DNA of 18,949 nt from DASZGI01 sp035938995. Lineage in GTDB: Bacteria > Actinomycetota > Actinomycetes > Streptomycetales > Catenulisporaceae. Positions 1-6,960 of this stretch are shown here, in pieces. Every line of letters starts with the position of its first letter. Position 1 is the first letter of the stretch. The stretch is from positions 1 through 18,949 of the forward strand of contig NZ_DASZGI010000291.1 of the NCBI RefSeq assembly GCF_035938995.1, in the 5' to 3' direction. Position numbers and translations under genes: made by a program. The notes under the pieces are model-generated. The model was not told the origin of the DNA. It saw only the letters and a program-made list of their open reading frames with translations, and made no database searches.

Positions 1-7
1 CTTCCAC
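1..7 (-). CDS. Possible start of a gene running off the left edge (accE-like candidate)
   Basis: On the minus strand a GTG codon at 7-5 is preceded by GGAGG (17-13) with a 5-nt spacer, a near-ideal ribosome binding site. It lies about 70 bp downstream of the carboxyltransferase stop and in the same direction. In streptomycetes the small epsilon subunit of the acyl-CoA carboxylase (AccE) commonly follows this gene, so that is the natural guess. Only two codons are inside the window, so the product cannot be identified. Confidence 0.3.
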
Positions 8-79
8 TGTCGCCTCCGCCCTTCCTCCTATTGCCGTCGCGGTCACGCCCGCCGCCCCGCCCGTCTGTTTCTCGCCGGG

Positions 80-1657
80 TTACAGCGGGATGTTCCCGTG
101 CTTCTTCGGCGGCAGCTCCGCCCGCTTGGTGCGCAGGGTCCGCAGCGCCCGCGCCACGAACGCACGCGTCTGCGACGGCTCGATCACCGAGTCCACATAG
201 CCACGCTCGGCGGCGATGTACGGGTTCATCAGCGTGTCTTCGTAAGCGGTGATCAGCTCGTTGCGGAGGGCCGCCGGGTCTTCGGCCGCCGCGAGCTCGC
301 GCTTGTTCAGCACGTCCACCGCGCCCGGCGCGCCCATGACCGCGAATTGCGCCGTCGCCCACGCGACGTTGATGTCCGCGCCGAGGTGCTTGGAACCCAT
401 CGCGTCATAGGCACCGCCGAACGCCTTACGCGTGACCACCGTGACCATGGGCACCGTCGCCTCGGCATAGGCGTACAGCAGCTTCGCGCCGCGCCGGATG
501 ATGCCGTTCCACTCCTGCGCGACACCCGGCACGAACCCAGGCACGTCCACGAACGTCAGCACCGGGATGTTGAACGCGTCACAGGTGCGGATGAACCGCG
601 CGGCCTTCTCCGACGCGTCGATGTCCAGGCAGCCGGCCTTCTGGATCGGCTGGTTGGCCACCACGCCCACCGACCGGCCCTCCACCCGCCCGAACCCGAC
701 GACCATGTTCTGCGCGAACAGCGGCTGCACCTCGAGGAAGTCGCCGCCGTCGAGCACGTGCTCGATGACCCGGTGCATGTCGTACGGCTGGTTCGCCGAG
801 TCCGGGATCAGGGAGTCGAGCTCCAGGTCCTCCGCGGTGGTCGACAGGTCGTCGTCCACGTCGAAGACCGGGGGGTCCTCCAGGTTGTTCTGCGGCAGGA
901 AGGACAACAGGCTCTTGACGTACTCGATCGCGTCCTTCTCGTCCGCCGCCTGGTAGTGCGCGTTGCCGGACTTCGTGTTGTGCGTGTGTGCCCCGCCCAG
1001 CTCCTCGTGGCCGACGACCTCGCCGGTGACCGCCTTGATCACGTCCGGCCCGGTGATGTACATATTCGAGGTCTGGTCGACCATCACCACGAAGTCGGTC
1101 AGCGCCGGCGAGTACACCGCGCCGCCTGCCGCCGGCCCCACGATCAGCGAGATCTGCGGGACGACGCCGGACGCGTGGACGTTGCGCCGGAAGATCTCGC
1201 CGAACGCGCCGAGGGCGACCACGCCCTCCTGGATCCGCGCCCCGCCGCCGTCGTTGAACCCGACCACGGGGCAGCCGATCTTCATCGCCAGGTCCATGAC
1301 CTTGCAGATCTTCTCGCCGTTGACCTCGCCCAGCGACCCGCCGTAGATGGTGAAGTCCTGCGAGAACACGCACACCGGGCGGCCATCCACGGTGCCGTAG
1401 CCGGTGACCATGCCGTCGGTGTAGGGCCGGTTCTTCTCGATGCCGAAGCTCGTCGACCGGTGCCTGGCCAGCTCGTCGAGCTCCTGGAACGAGCCCTCGT
1501 CCAGCAGCAGCTCGATCCGCTCGCGCGCGGTCAGCTTGCCCTTGGCGTGCTGCTTCTCGACGGCCCGGGCCGAACCCGCGTGCACCGCCTCGTCCAGGTG
1601 CTCGCGCAGCAGGGCGAGCTTGCCCGCCGTGGTGTGGATGTCGATCGGTTCGGCCAT
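80..1657 (-). CDS. pccB: Acyl-CoA (propionyl-CoA type) carboxylase beta subunit, carboxyltransferase
   Basis: 525 residues, the normal length for the family. It transfers carboxyl from carboxybiotin to acyl-CoA, giving methylmalonyl- or malonyl-CoA for fatty acids and polyketides, in a cytosolic complex with a biotinylated alpha subunit. The N-terminal half has the glycine-rich GGGARIQEG and PAAGGAVYSPALTDF segments. The C-terminal half has DVPGFVPG and the GGAYDAMGSKH segment. Asp418 in GGAYD matches, from memory, the Asp422 of S. coelicolor PccB that favours propionyl-CoA, so a PccB-like preference is inferred. The ATG start gives the expected N-terminus (MAEPIDIHTT) with only a weak distant GGGAG upstream. 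It is divergent from birA, whose product would biotinylate its partner subunit. The alpha subunit is not in the window. An acetyl-CoA-using AccD paralogue remains possible. Confidence 0.93.
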   Translation of the reverse strand: MAEPIDIHTTAGKLALLREHLDEAVHAGSARAVEKQHAKGKLTARERIELLLDEGSFQELDELARHRSTSFGIEKNRPYTDGMVTGYGTVDGRPVCVFSQDFTIYGGSLGEVNGEKICKVMDLAMKIGCPVVGFNDGGGARIQEGVVALGAFGEIFRRNVHASGVVPQISLIVGPAAGGAVYSPALTDFVVMVDQTSNMYITGPDVIKAVTGEVVGHEELGGAHTHNTKSGNAHYQAADEKDAIEYVKSLLSFLPQNNLEDPPVFDVDDDLSTTAEDLELDSLIPDSANQPYDMHRVIEHVLDGGDFLEVQPLFAQNMVVGFGRVEGRSVGVVANQPIQKAGCLDIDASEKAARFIRTCDAFNIPVLTFVDVPGFVPGVAQEWNGIIRRGAKLLYAYAEATVPMVTVVTRKAFGGAYDAMGSKHLGADINVAWATAQFAVMGAPGAVDVLNKRELAAAEDPAALRNELITAYEDTLMNPYIAAERGYVDSVIEPSQTRAFVARALRTLRTKRAELPPKKHGNIPL

Positions 1658-1761
1658 CGTCGTTCGTAAACTCCCATAGGGCGAGAAAAGGAGCCTCCCG
1701 TCGGCTGCGCTGGATGAGGGCTACGCCGTCCAGGGGCTATGGCCAATATAAGCGGTCCGCC

Positions 1762-1767
1762 TAGGCT
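1762..1767 (+). promoter_or_regulatory. Probable -10 box of a leaderless birA promoter
   Basis: TAGGCT fits the actinobacterial TANNNT -10 pattern and is followed by exactly 7 nt and then the ATG at 1775, so transcription would begin at or next to the start codon. No Shine-Dalgarno lies before that ATG and no convincing -35 is seen. The divergent gap (1658-1774) also has an AT-rich core, AATATAAG near 1745-1752, that could serve as a -10 on either strand. Confidence 0.45.
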
Positions 1768-1774
1768 TGAGCTC

Positions 1775-2806
1775 ATGACCTCTGTCTACAACGATCTCGA
1801 CCGTCCGCCGTTGAACGAGCACAGCTTGCAACGTGCGCTGATGGTTCCCGGGGGGTTCGTCTCCGCGCTGCGGGTGCTGCCAGAGATCGACTCGACGAAC
1901 ACCGCCCTGCTCGCCGCCGCCGTCGACGGCGCGCCGCACGGCTCCGTGATCGTCGCCGAGGAGCAGACGTCCGGCCGCGGCCGCCTCGGCCGGACCTGGA
2001 CCGCTCCGGCCCGCTCCGGGCTCTTCCTTTCCATCCTGGTGCGCCCGAAGGTGCCGCAGGACCGGCTCGGCTGGCTGCCGCTGCTCGCCGGGGTCGCGGC
2101 CCAGTCCGCGGTGCACCGGGTCGCCGAGCTCGACGTCTCGCTGAAATGGCCGAACGACCTGATCGTGCCGGGCGAGGACAAGGGCGCGGGCTACGGCGCG
2201 GGCCGCAAGCTCGGCGGCATCCTGTGCCAGCGCGGCCCCGGCGAGCGCGCGAGCGCCGAGAAGCCCGACGAGGAGGGCTCCGAGAAGTTCGAGTCCGACA
2301 AATTCGGCGCGGACAAGCCGCTCGCCGACAAACCCCTCGCCGATAAGCCGTTGGCCGACAAGCCTCTGGCGGATAAGCCGCTCGCTGAGGGCGAAGCCGT
2401 CCCCGACACCGACGGCGTGGCTGAAACAGCGACGGTCGTGGTCGGCATCGGCTTGAACGTGACGCTGCGCACCGACGAGCTCCCCGCCCCGCACGCCACC
2501 TCGATCGCGCTGGCCGGGGGATCCGTCACCGACCGTGACACGCTGCTACGGGCGCTGCTTCGCGATTTCGGGTCCTGCTACGCCTCGTGGGTCGCCGCCG
2601 ACGGCGACCCGGAGCGCAGCGGCCTGGCCGCCGCCTACCGCACCGCGTGTTCGACCCTTGGCACCCCGGTGCGGGCCGAAATGCCAGGCGGCGGCGAGGT
2701 TTCCGGCCGCGCGGAGGCCATCGACCCGGCCGGCCGGCTGGTCGTGGTGGCCGACGATGGCGGTCGGATGCCAATCGGCGCCGGAGATGTTGTGCACTTG
2801 CGATGA
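1775..2806 (+). CDS. birA: Biotin--[acetyl-CoA-carboxylase] ligase with repeat-rich insertion
   Basis: 343 residues from the ATG at 1775. An in-frame ATG at 1739 would add 12 residues, but the leaderless-type spacing favours 1775. The enzyme activates biotin to biotinyl-AMP and attaches it to the carboxylase biotin carrier. Visible signatures: STNT (40-43), the biotin/AMP loop SGRGRLGRTW (66-75), KWPND (124-128), GRKLGGIL (143-150), GIGLNV (224-229), and an SH3-like C-terminal domain (about 291-343). There is no N-terminal helix-turn-helix, so this is a monofunctional group I ligase, not a repressor. Residues about 151-219, between LGGIL and the next core strand, are an acidic, lysine/proline-rich insertion with five ADKPL repeats. 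Typical ligases have a short turn here. All catalytic motifs are intact, so activity is expected. Confidence 0.93.
   Translation: MTSVYNDLDRPPLNEHSLQRALMVPGGFVSALRVLPEIDSTNTALLAAAVDGAPHGSVIVAEEQTSGRGRLGRTWTAPARSGLFLSILVRPKVPQDRLGWLPLLAGVAAQSAVHRVAELDVSLKWPNDLIVPGEDKGAGYGAGRKLGGILCQRGPGERASAEKPDEEGSEKFESDKFGADKPLADKPLADKPLADKPLADKPLAEGEAVPDTDGVAETATVVVGIGLNVTLRTDELPAPHATSIALAGGSVTDRDTLLRALLRDFGSCYASWVAADGDPERSGLAAAYRTACSTLGTPVRAEMPGGGEVSGRAEAIDPAGRLVVVADDGGRMPIGAGDVVHLR
2309..2383 (+). repeat. Five tandem 15-bp units encoding ADKPL inside birA
   Basis: Five consecutive codon quintets encode Ala-Asp-Lys-Pro-Leu (residues 179-203). The units differ at many synonymous sites (CCG/CCC/CCT, CTC/TTG/CTG, GAC/GAT, AAG/AAA), yet the peptide is identical. 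Immediately upstream SEKFE and SDKFG (169-178) look like diverged units, and AEKPD (161-165) a third. Confidence 0.9.
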
Positions 2807-2869
2807 AGTGGGTAATAGCGCGCGGTCAGCCGAACGTGCCAGGATTCGCCCATACACAATGAGCGGCGG

Positions 2870-2884
2870 CCGGCGCCGCGCCGG
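2870..2884 (+). terminator. Possible hairpin terminator after birA
   Basis: CCGGCGC (2870-2876) and GCGCCGG (2878-2884) are perfect inverted arms about 64 bp past the birA stop, in a GC-rich stretch without a T-run. The odd palindrome can only form a 5-bp stem with a 5-nt loop, so it is weak, and the next gene reads in the same direction. Confidence 0.3.
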
Positions 2885-2919
2885 ACCTGCGCCGCCACGA
2901 TGAGGGGACGAGGACTGTC

Positions 2920-3432
2920 ATGGGGTATCCCACGCGGCTGCTCAGTGAGGGCGAGCGCATCGACCTCCAACTGCGGCCCCACTGGAAGGCCCTGGTGGCG
3001 CCGGTCGGCACGCTGATCGTGACCGTGGGGGCGGGTTCCTTCCTGGCGGCGATCGCGCCGTCCGGCGGCGCGCAGAAGCCGATCTGGATCGCGATAGCCG
3101 TGGTCGCGGTGGTGATCCTGTTCTGGTTCGCCCTGCGGCCCTGGATCACCTGGCTGAACACCAATTACGTCGTCACCAACCGCCGGCTGATCATCCGGCT
3201 CGGCTTCATACACCGGGTCGGCCGGGACATCCCGCTGGAGAAGGTCAACGACGTGTCCTTCCGGCACGACTCGATCCTGGACCGGATGCTCGGCTGCGGC
3301 ACGCTCGTGGTCGAGTCGGCCGGTGAGCACGGTCAGGTGCTGCTGGACGACATCCCGCACGTCGAGGAGACCCAGCGGGAGGTCGCCACACTGATCAGCG
3401 GCGACCCGGTGGCACGGGTGCGCCAGAGCTGA
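2920..3432 (+). CDS. Small membrane protein with bacterial PH-like (bPH_2/DUF304) domain
   Basis: 170 residues. The start has GAGG with a 6-nt spacer. The first 22 residues include LLSEGERIDLQLRPHW, usual for this family. Two hydrophobic helices follow (about 27-46 and 51-72), then a PH-like beta domain (about 75-165) starting at NTNYVVTNRRLIIR and including the typical GxIHRxGRDIPLEKVNDV stretch. Family members are membrane-anchored and of unknown biochemical role. The domain is linked to protein or lipid binding at the membrane. It is followed at once by a strong hairpin, so it is probably a single transcript or the end of the birA transcript. I see nothing that identifies a substrate or partner. 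Confidence 0.85.
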   Translation: MGYPTRLLSEGERIDLQLRPHWKALVAPVGTLIVTVGAGSFLAAIAPSGGAQKPIWIAIAVVAVVILFWFALRPWITWLNTNYVVTNRRLIIRLGFIHRVGRDIPLEKVNDVSFRHDSILDRMLGCGTLVVESAGEHGQVLLDDIPHVEETQREVATLISGDPVARVRQS

Positions 3433-3453
3433 ACCGGGGCGGGCACCGGGGTG

Positions 3454-3476
3454 GCCGCCGCGTTCGGCGCGGCGGC
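3454..3476 (+). terminator. Strong GC hairpin terminator after the PH-domain gene
   Basis: GCCGCCGCG (3454-3462) and CGCGGCGGC (3468-3476) form a perfect 9-bp stem with a 5-nt loop, 21 bp past the stop. No T-run, as usual in high-GC actinobacteria. A GTG at 3451 that could open the next reading frame sits at this hairpin, which argues against that upstream start. Confidence 0.7.
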
Positions 3477-3565
3477 TCGTGCGGACCCCCGGTCCAGGCC
3501 GCGGACGCGGCGCCGATCTCTGACGGCGACGACGATCGCGGGAAACGGGTATTGTTGCACTCCGT

Positions 3566-3591
3566 ACGCCACCGGATGCGGCCGGTGGCGT
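3566..3591 (+). terminator. Second hairpin downstream of the PH-domain gene
   Basis: A perfect 10-bp stem around a 6-nt loop (ATGCGG). It may be a back-up terminator, or a structure in the leader of the GGDEF transcript if transcription starts upstream of it. The sequence cannot decide. Confidence 0.5.
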
Positions 3592-3786
3592 GGAGGGTGG
3601 CCTACTGTCCTCCCTTTCGTCACTGAAGGCCCCGCCGACCCCATCCGAACCTCCGATTCGAACTCCACCAACACCGGACCACCACCTTCGCAGTCCCGTC
3701 CGGTGCGGTCCCCGGGCCGCACCGCCGCCCCGGTCGGATCGTCCATTTGCCGGGGCCAGTCCCCTACCCTCTCTCTACGCAAGCAG

Positions 3787-5607
3787 GTGAGTCAGGTCAC
3801 CGGAGCGCATGACGTCGCAAGACCGCGGCCGGGCGCGGAAGCCCACGCCGCGGCCCGCCTTCGAGCGTTGACCGCCTTCGCGAAGTCGATGGCTGCGGCG
3901 CACTCGGTGGAAGACGTCATACGTATTGCGGCTCGTGAGGCGCAGCGGGACCTGCGCGCGGCGGTGGCGTCGATCTCGGTGTGGGAGCGGGCCACCGGGC
4001 GGCTGCGGGTGCTGGCGAACCACGGTCGGCTGGCGCCGGGGGAGTCGGCGTTTCCGAAGGACGAGTCGTACCCGGTGTCCGACTTCCCGGCGATCCTGCT
4101 GAGCGAGGACGACCTGGGTCCGTGGATCCAGGTCGCCGACGACGAGTACGGCGACCCGAAGCGGGTGGCGATGCTGCGGCGGCGCAACCGGCACTGCGCG
4201 CTGATCGCCCCGATCGTGTTCAACGGCCGAGCCTGGGGCGAGCTGCTCGCGGCGCGCACCGTGGACCAGCCGACCTACGACCGCGAGGACGTCGACTTCG
4301 CCGCGGCGCTGACCGCGCAGATAGCCGCCGGGCTGGCCAAGGCCGACCATGTGCGGCAGATCGAGCGGCTGGCCTACACCGACCAGCTGACCGGGCTGGC
4401 GAACCGCCGTTCCTTCGACGCGCGCCTCGACGCGGCGATCGACCGGCACACCGCGGACGGGACCGTGGTCTCGCTCATCGTCTGCGACGTCAACGGGCTC
4501 AAGCGGATGAACGACGGACACGGCCACGACCACGGCGACGCGCTGCTCGTCCAGTTGGCCGGGGTGATGTCCGCGGCGGCGGCAATGCTGCCCGGCTCGC
4601 TGGCGGCGCGGCTGGGCGGCGACGAGTTCTGTGTGCTGATCGAGGGTTACGGCGCCGACGACGCGGTGCGCGTGGCCGAGGAGCTGTGCAACCTCGCTCT
4701 GACCGTGCGCGGCGGCGAGGGCGTGGCCTGCGGTGTCGCCTCGACCGGCGACCGGATCGGCGACGTGACGACCCGCGACCGGCTCTTCCGGCTGGCCGAC
4801 GCGGCGCAGTACCGGGCGAAGCGCTCGCGGTCGCTGCATCCGGTGGTGGCCGGGCGCGGGCAGCCGCCGGACGCCGCCGTGCTCGCCGTTCCGTCGCTGC
4901 GGCCCGCGCCGTTGGTAGGTGTCGCGATGGGGGCCGGGACAGCTGGACAGGTGTCCACGGTGCCGGATCGTCGGGCGTTCCGGGGCCGGATCGGCATCGC
5001 GGTGGAGTCACTGCTCGCAGAGGCGTTCGCGGCGCTGGACGCCGAGGCGGGCCGGGGCGAGGGCGCAGCTACGGTGGACCGGGTGGAGATCGTGGCCGAC
5101 GTGGTCGCGCGCGGGCTCGACGCGGCGTCCTGGTACATCTACCGCAAGCAAGACCCCTCGGACGTGCTCTCGGTGGCGCGCTACTCCGTGTACCGGACGC
5201 CCGCCGAACCGGGTGAGACCGGTGACGACGAGCTGGACTCGGTCGCCTTCGCGCAGCAGCCGGTCGGGCCGGAGTTCTTCGCGGGGCTCGACGAGGTGCT
5301 GATGGCCAGCGGGGGCTACCTGGAGCTGGCTGAACTGGTCGCCGCCGACCGGGAGCGTGAACGCGACACGGAGAGCGGACGCGAGGACGTGGCGCCCGGC
5401 GACGCCGTCCTGGGCGTCGGGGGTGACCTGCCGTCCGGAGCGGCGCGCCTAGCCGCGGCGGGCTACACCGGGGCGCTCACCATAGGCACCACGGCCCCGG
5501 ATAAGTCGCACTGGCTCGTGGTCGTGCTCTTGGACGCGATATCCCGGCCACCGGCCCCGGCGGCGCCGGTGCTGCGTGCGCTGCTCGCTGCCGCGCTTCT
5601 GCGTTAG
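3787..5607 (+). CDS. GAF-GGDEF diguanylate cyclase with C-terminal GAF-like domain
   Basis: 606 residues from the GTG at 3787, chosen because conserved-looking sequence begins there. The frame is open upstream to 3451, but that part is low complexity. Layout: a GAF-like sensor (about 25-186), a linker, then GGDEF (about 190-352) with TDQLTGLANRRSF (198-210), Asp234 in VCDVNGLK, and the intact active loop RLGGDEF (275-281), so it should make c-di-GMP from two GTP. The RxxD product-inhibition site is absent: the residues before GGDEF read PGSLAARL. A Pro/Ala linker (353-395) joins a third region (about 398-606) resembling another ligand-binding GAF-like domain, with an acidic loop at 471-486 and a hydrophobic C-terminus. 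No membrane segment, so cytosolic. From memory, streptomycetes have a GGDEF gene a few genes from birA (cdgE), so orthology is possible but unproven. Confidence 0.85.
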   Translation: MSQVTGAHDVARPRPGAEAHAAARLRALTAFAKSMAAAHSVEDVIRIAAREAQRDLRAAVASISVWERATGRLRVLANHGRLAPGESAFPKDESYPVSDFPAILLSEDDLGPWIQVADDEYGDPKRVAMLRRRNRHCALIAPIVFNGRAWGELLAARTVDQPTYDREDVDFAAALTAQIAAGLAKADHVRQIERLAYTDQLTGLANRRSFDARLDAAIDRHTADGTVVSLIVCDVNGLKRMNDGHGHDHGDALLVQLAGVMSAAAAMLPGSLAARLGGDEFCVLIEGYGADDAVRVAEELCNLALTVRGGEGVACGVASTGDRIGDVTTRDRLFRLADAAQYRAKRSRSLHPVVAGRGQPPDAAVLAVPSLRPAPLVGVAMGAGTAGQVSTVPDRRAFRGRIGIAVESLLAEAFAALDAEAGRGEGAATVDRVEIVADVVARGLDAASWYIYRKQDPSDVLSVARYSVYRTPAEPGETGDDELDSVAFAQQPVGPEFFAGLDEVLMASGGYLELAELVAADRERERDTESGREDVAPGDAVLGVGGDLPSGAARLAAAGYTGALTIGTTAPDKSHWLVVVLLDAISRPPAPAAPVLRALLAAALLR

Positions 5608-5614
5608 TTGGGTG

Positions 5615-5654
5615 CGTTAGCCGTTAGCCGTTAGCCGGACCGCGCCGCGTTAGC
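5615..5654. repeat. CGTTAGC heptamer repeats between convergent stops
   Basis: Three direct tandem copies of CGTTAGC occupy 5615-5635 and a fourth lies at 5648-5654. The fourth contains the TAA stop (minus strand, 5652-5650) of the ArsR-like gene. A partial copy, CGTTAG, contains the GGDEF-gene stop at 5605-5607. No clear terminator hairpin lies between the two genes. Confidence 0.8.
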
Positions 5655-6126
5655 AGGGCTGTCCGTCGCGCAGCGCGAGGGTGAGCAGTCCGGGGAAGCG
5701 GCGCTCGAACTCCTCCCGCCGCAGCCGGTTGGCCCGCTTGGCTCCGACGTCGCGCTGCTCAAGCAGCCCGGCCGCGCGCAGCACCGCGAAGTGGTGGCTC
5801 AGCGCCGCCTTGCCGATCGGCACGTCGAAGCTGCTGCAGGTGTGCTCCCAGTCGGCCGCGTCCGCGAGCTCGCGGATCAGGTGCAGCCGCATCGGGTCGG
5901 CGAGGGCTGCGAGGGCGGTGGTCAGTGAGACGTCGTCAGGATGCGTGTGCTCAGGCGCCGTGCGGTGGCCGTGGGCTTGATGCGCGGGGCCGGACGGCTG
6001 GGCTTCGGCTGCTACGCCAGCCCGCGTCTTCTCGTCAGCCCGCGCTTCGTGCGCGCCCTGGCCACCTTCATGTTCCCCGCCCCATTCGCTGCGTGATACC
6101 CGCCCGGACGCGGTCACGGCCGACAT
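5650..6126 (-). CDS. ArsR-type winged-helix regulator with His-rich N-terminal tail
   Basis: 158 residues from the ATG at 6126, which is preceded by the purine-rich GGAAGGAAGGGG. A frame-extended start 17 codons upstream is less likely. Residues 1-64 are a disordered, Gly/Ala/Glu-rich tail with seven histidines (19, 26, 49, 52, 54, 60, 62). Residues 66-150 are a winged helix: ALADPMRLHLIRELADA, recognition helix KAALSHHFAVLRAAGLL, then the wing and a short C-terminal helix. This is a one-domain dimeric DNA-binding repressor type. Cys97 and the HH at 111-112 are possible ligand residues, but the classic ELCVCDL metal site is absent, so metal sensing is only a guess. It lies 79 bp downstream of tamR in the same direction and converges on the GGDEF gene. 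The target is unknown. Confidence 0.8.
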   Translation of the reverse strand: MSAVTASGRVSRSEWGGEHEGGQGAHEARADEKTRAGVAAEAQPSGPAHQAHGHRTAPEHTHPDDVSLTTALAALADPMRLHLIRELADAADWEHTCSSFDVPIGKAALSHHFAVLRAAGLLEQRDVGAKRANRLRREEFERRFPGLLTLALRDGQPC

Positions 6127-6158
6127 GACCCCTTCCTTCCTCGCCTCGCCGTCACTTG

Positions 6159-6174
6159 TTCGATATCCATCGTA
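6159..6174 (-). promoter_or_regulatory. Candidate operator/-10 of the ArsR-like gene
   Basis: TTCGAT-ATCC-ATCGTA is a 16-bp near-palindrome (5 of 6 arm positions pair). On the minus strand its outer half reads TACGAT, a TANNNT -10 box, 42 nt upstream of the ATG. A repressor bound here would block transcription, so autoregulation is plausible but inferred. Confidence 0.35.
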
Positions 6175-6205
6175 CACTGCGGACGGGAGATTTGGGGGCC
6201 TTGCG

Positions 6206-6727
6206 TCACGCCGTGTCGAAGGGCAGCGTCAGCGTGCGCAGAAGGTCGGCCAGCTCTCCAAGCCGCTCCGGCGACAGCGCGGCCAGCAGTTCCCGCTCGT
6301 TCTTCAGCAGGCCGACCAGCGCGGCGTCGGCCAGTTCCCGCCCCGCGTCGGTCAGCCGTACCAGCACGCCGCGCCGGTCGCTCGGGTCGGGGCCGCGCAC
6401 GACCAGGCCCTTCGCGGCGAGCCGATCGATCCGGTTGGTCATCGTGCCCGAGGTGACGAGGGTCTGGGTGAGCAGTTGGCCGGGGGAGAGCTGGTAGGGC
6501 GGTCCGGTGCGGCGCAGCGCGGACAGCACGTCGAACTCCCAGGGCTCGAGCCCGTGGTCGGCGAACGCGGTCCGGCGGGCCCGGTCGAGATGGCGGGCCA
6601 GACGAGTGATCCGGCTGAGCACCTCCAGCGGGCGCACGTCGAGGTCGGGGCGCTCCCGGCGCCAGGCGGCGACGAGGCGGTCCACCTCGTCCTGCGTCAC
6701 CCCGTTCATCGGGGCCATGTCCGCCAT
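6206..6727 (-). CDS. tamR: MarR-family regulator, TamR-like
   Basis: 173 residues, normal for MarR proteins. N-terminal dimerisation helices (about 9-60) precede a winged helix-turn-helix (about 62-125) containing GLEPWEFDVLSALRRTG, LTQTLVTSGTMTNRIDRLAAKGLV and the DPSDRRGVLVRLT wing, then a C-terminal helix. It is divergent from the trans-aconitate methyltransferase gene. In S. coelicolor TamR is a MarR protein with exactly this arrangement. It releases DNA on binding citrate, isocitrate or trans-aconitate, and so links oxidative damage of aconitase to tam expression (established knowledge for the family member; assignment here rests on context and on the operators). The start at 6727 has GGGGAA upstream, and a second in-frame ATG at 6712 is possible. 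It may also read through into the ArsR-like gene. Confidence 0.85.
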   Translation of the reverse strand: MADMAPMNGVTQDEVDRLVAAWRRERPDLDVRPLEVLSRITRLARHLDRARRTAFADHGLEPWEFDVLSALRRTGPPYQLSPGQLLTQTLVTSGTMTNRIDRLAAKGLVVRGPDPSDRRGVLVRLTDAGRELADAALVGLLKNERELLAALSPERLGELADLLRTLTLPFDTA

Positions 6728-6866
6728 CCGTTCCCCTGCCGCATCGAAGACACATCATCAGACCGCACCGCGCAGACGTCGGCGCGTGCGCACCAACACG
6801 CGAGACAGCGCTGCAACCGGAGATCGCTTTCCGCGGCCGCCGCAGCGCGCCCTTCTGGATCAGCCT

Positions 6867-6881
6867 ATCAAGACACTTGAT
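6867..6881. promoter_or_regulatory. TamR operator-like site 1
   Basis: ATCAAG-ACA-CTTGAT: perfect 6-bp inverted arms with a 3-nt centre, 7 bp from site 2. The half-site CTTGA is shared with sites 2 and 3. Confidence 0.6.
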
Positions 6882-6888
6882 GCCAAGC

Positions 6889-6904
6889 ATCTTGACGTCA
6901 AGAT
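6889..6904. promoter_or_regulatory. TamR operator, perfect palindrome (site 2)
   Basis: ATCTTGACGTCAAGAT is a perfect 16-bp palindrome midway between divergent tamR and tam. It is of the MarR type seen in tamR-tam intergenic DNA, so it is the best candidate for the main TamR binding site controlling both genes. Confidence 0.85.
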
Positions 6905-6929
6905 AGTCGTCTGTCAGGATCTCCCCGGT

Positions 6930-6945
6930 ATCTTGATGTCGAGAG
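6930..6945. promoter_or_regulatory. TamR operator-like site 3, next to the tam start
   Basis: ATCTTGATGTCGAGAG matches the perfect site 2 at 13 of 16 positions. It ends 15 bp before the tam ATG and just before its ribosome binding site, where bound repressor would block the tam promoter or initial transcription. Confidence 0.65.
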
Positions 6946-6960
6946 AAATTTGGAGGGGCC

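Larger units (their letters stand above)
3433..3786. other. Intergenic region before the GGDEF gene
   Basis: About 350 bp with no supported gene. Besides the terminator at 3454-3476 it holds a second hairpin at 3566-3591 (10-bp stem ACGCCACCGG/CCGGTGGCGT, 6-nt loop), preceded by GGGTAT at about 3547-3552, which resembles the -10 of stress-type (SigB/SigF) promoters but lacks a GTTT -35. TACCCT at 3765-3770 is a possible -10 for the downstream gene. The open frame through this region encodes low-complexity Arg/Pro/Ser/Thr sequence typical of non-coding GC-rich DNA. Confidence 0.5.

Noticed and set aside
98..1669. 523-codon plus-strand frame opposite the carboxylase gene
   Set aside because: It is the antisense shadow of a strongly conserved gene. 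The Arg/Val/His-rich composition is the usual mirror of GC-biased codons.
3655..3690. tRNA-like TTCGAA T-loop on the minus strand
   Set aside because: The flanking bases do not form a T stem and no acceptor or anticodon arms can be drawn.
3451..3786. Upstream extension of the GGDEF gene to a GTG at 3451
   Set aside because: It would add 112 low-complexity residues, cross two strong hairpins and start at the terminator of the previous gene.
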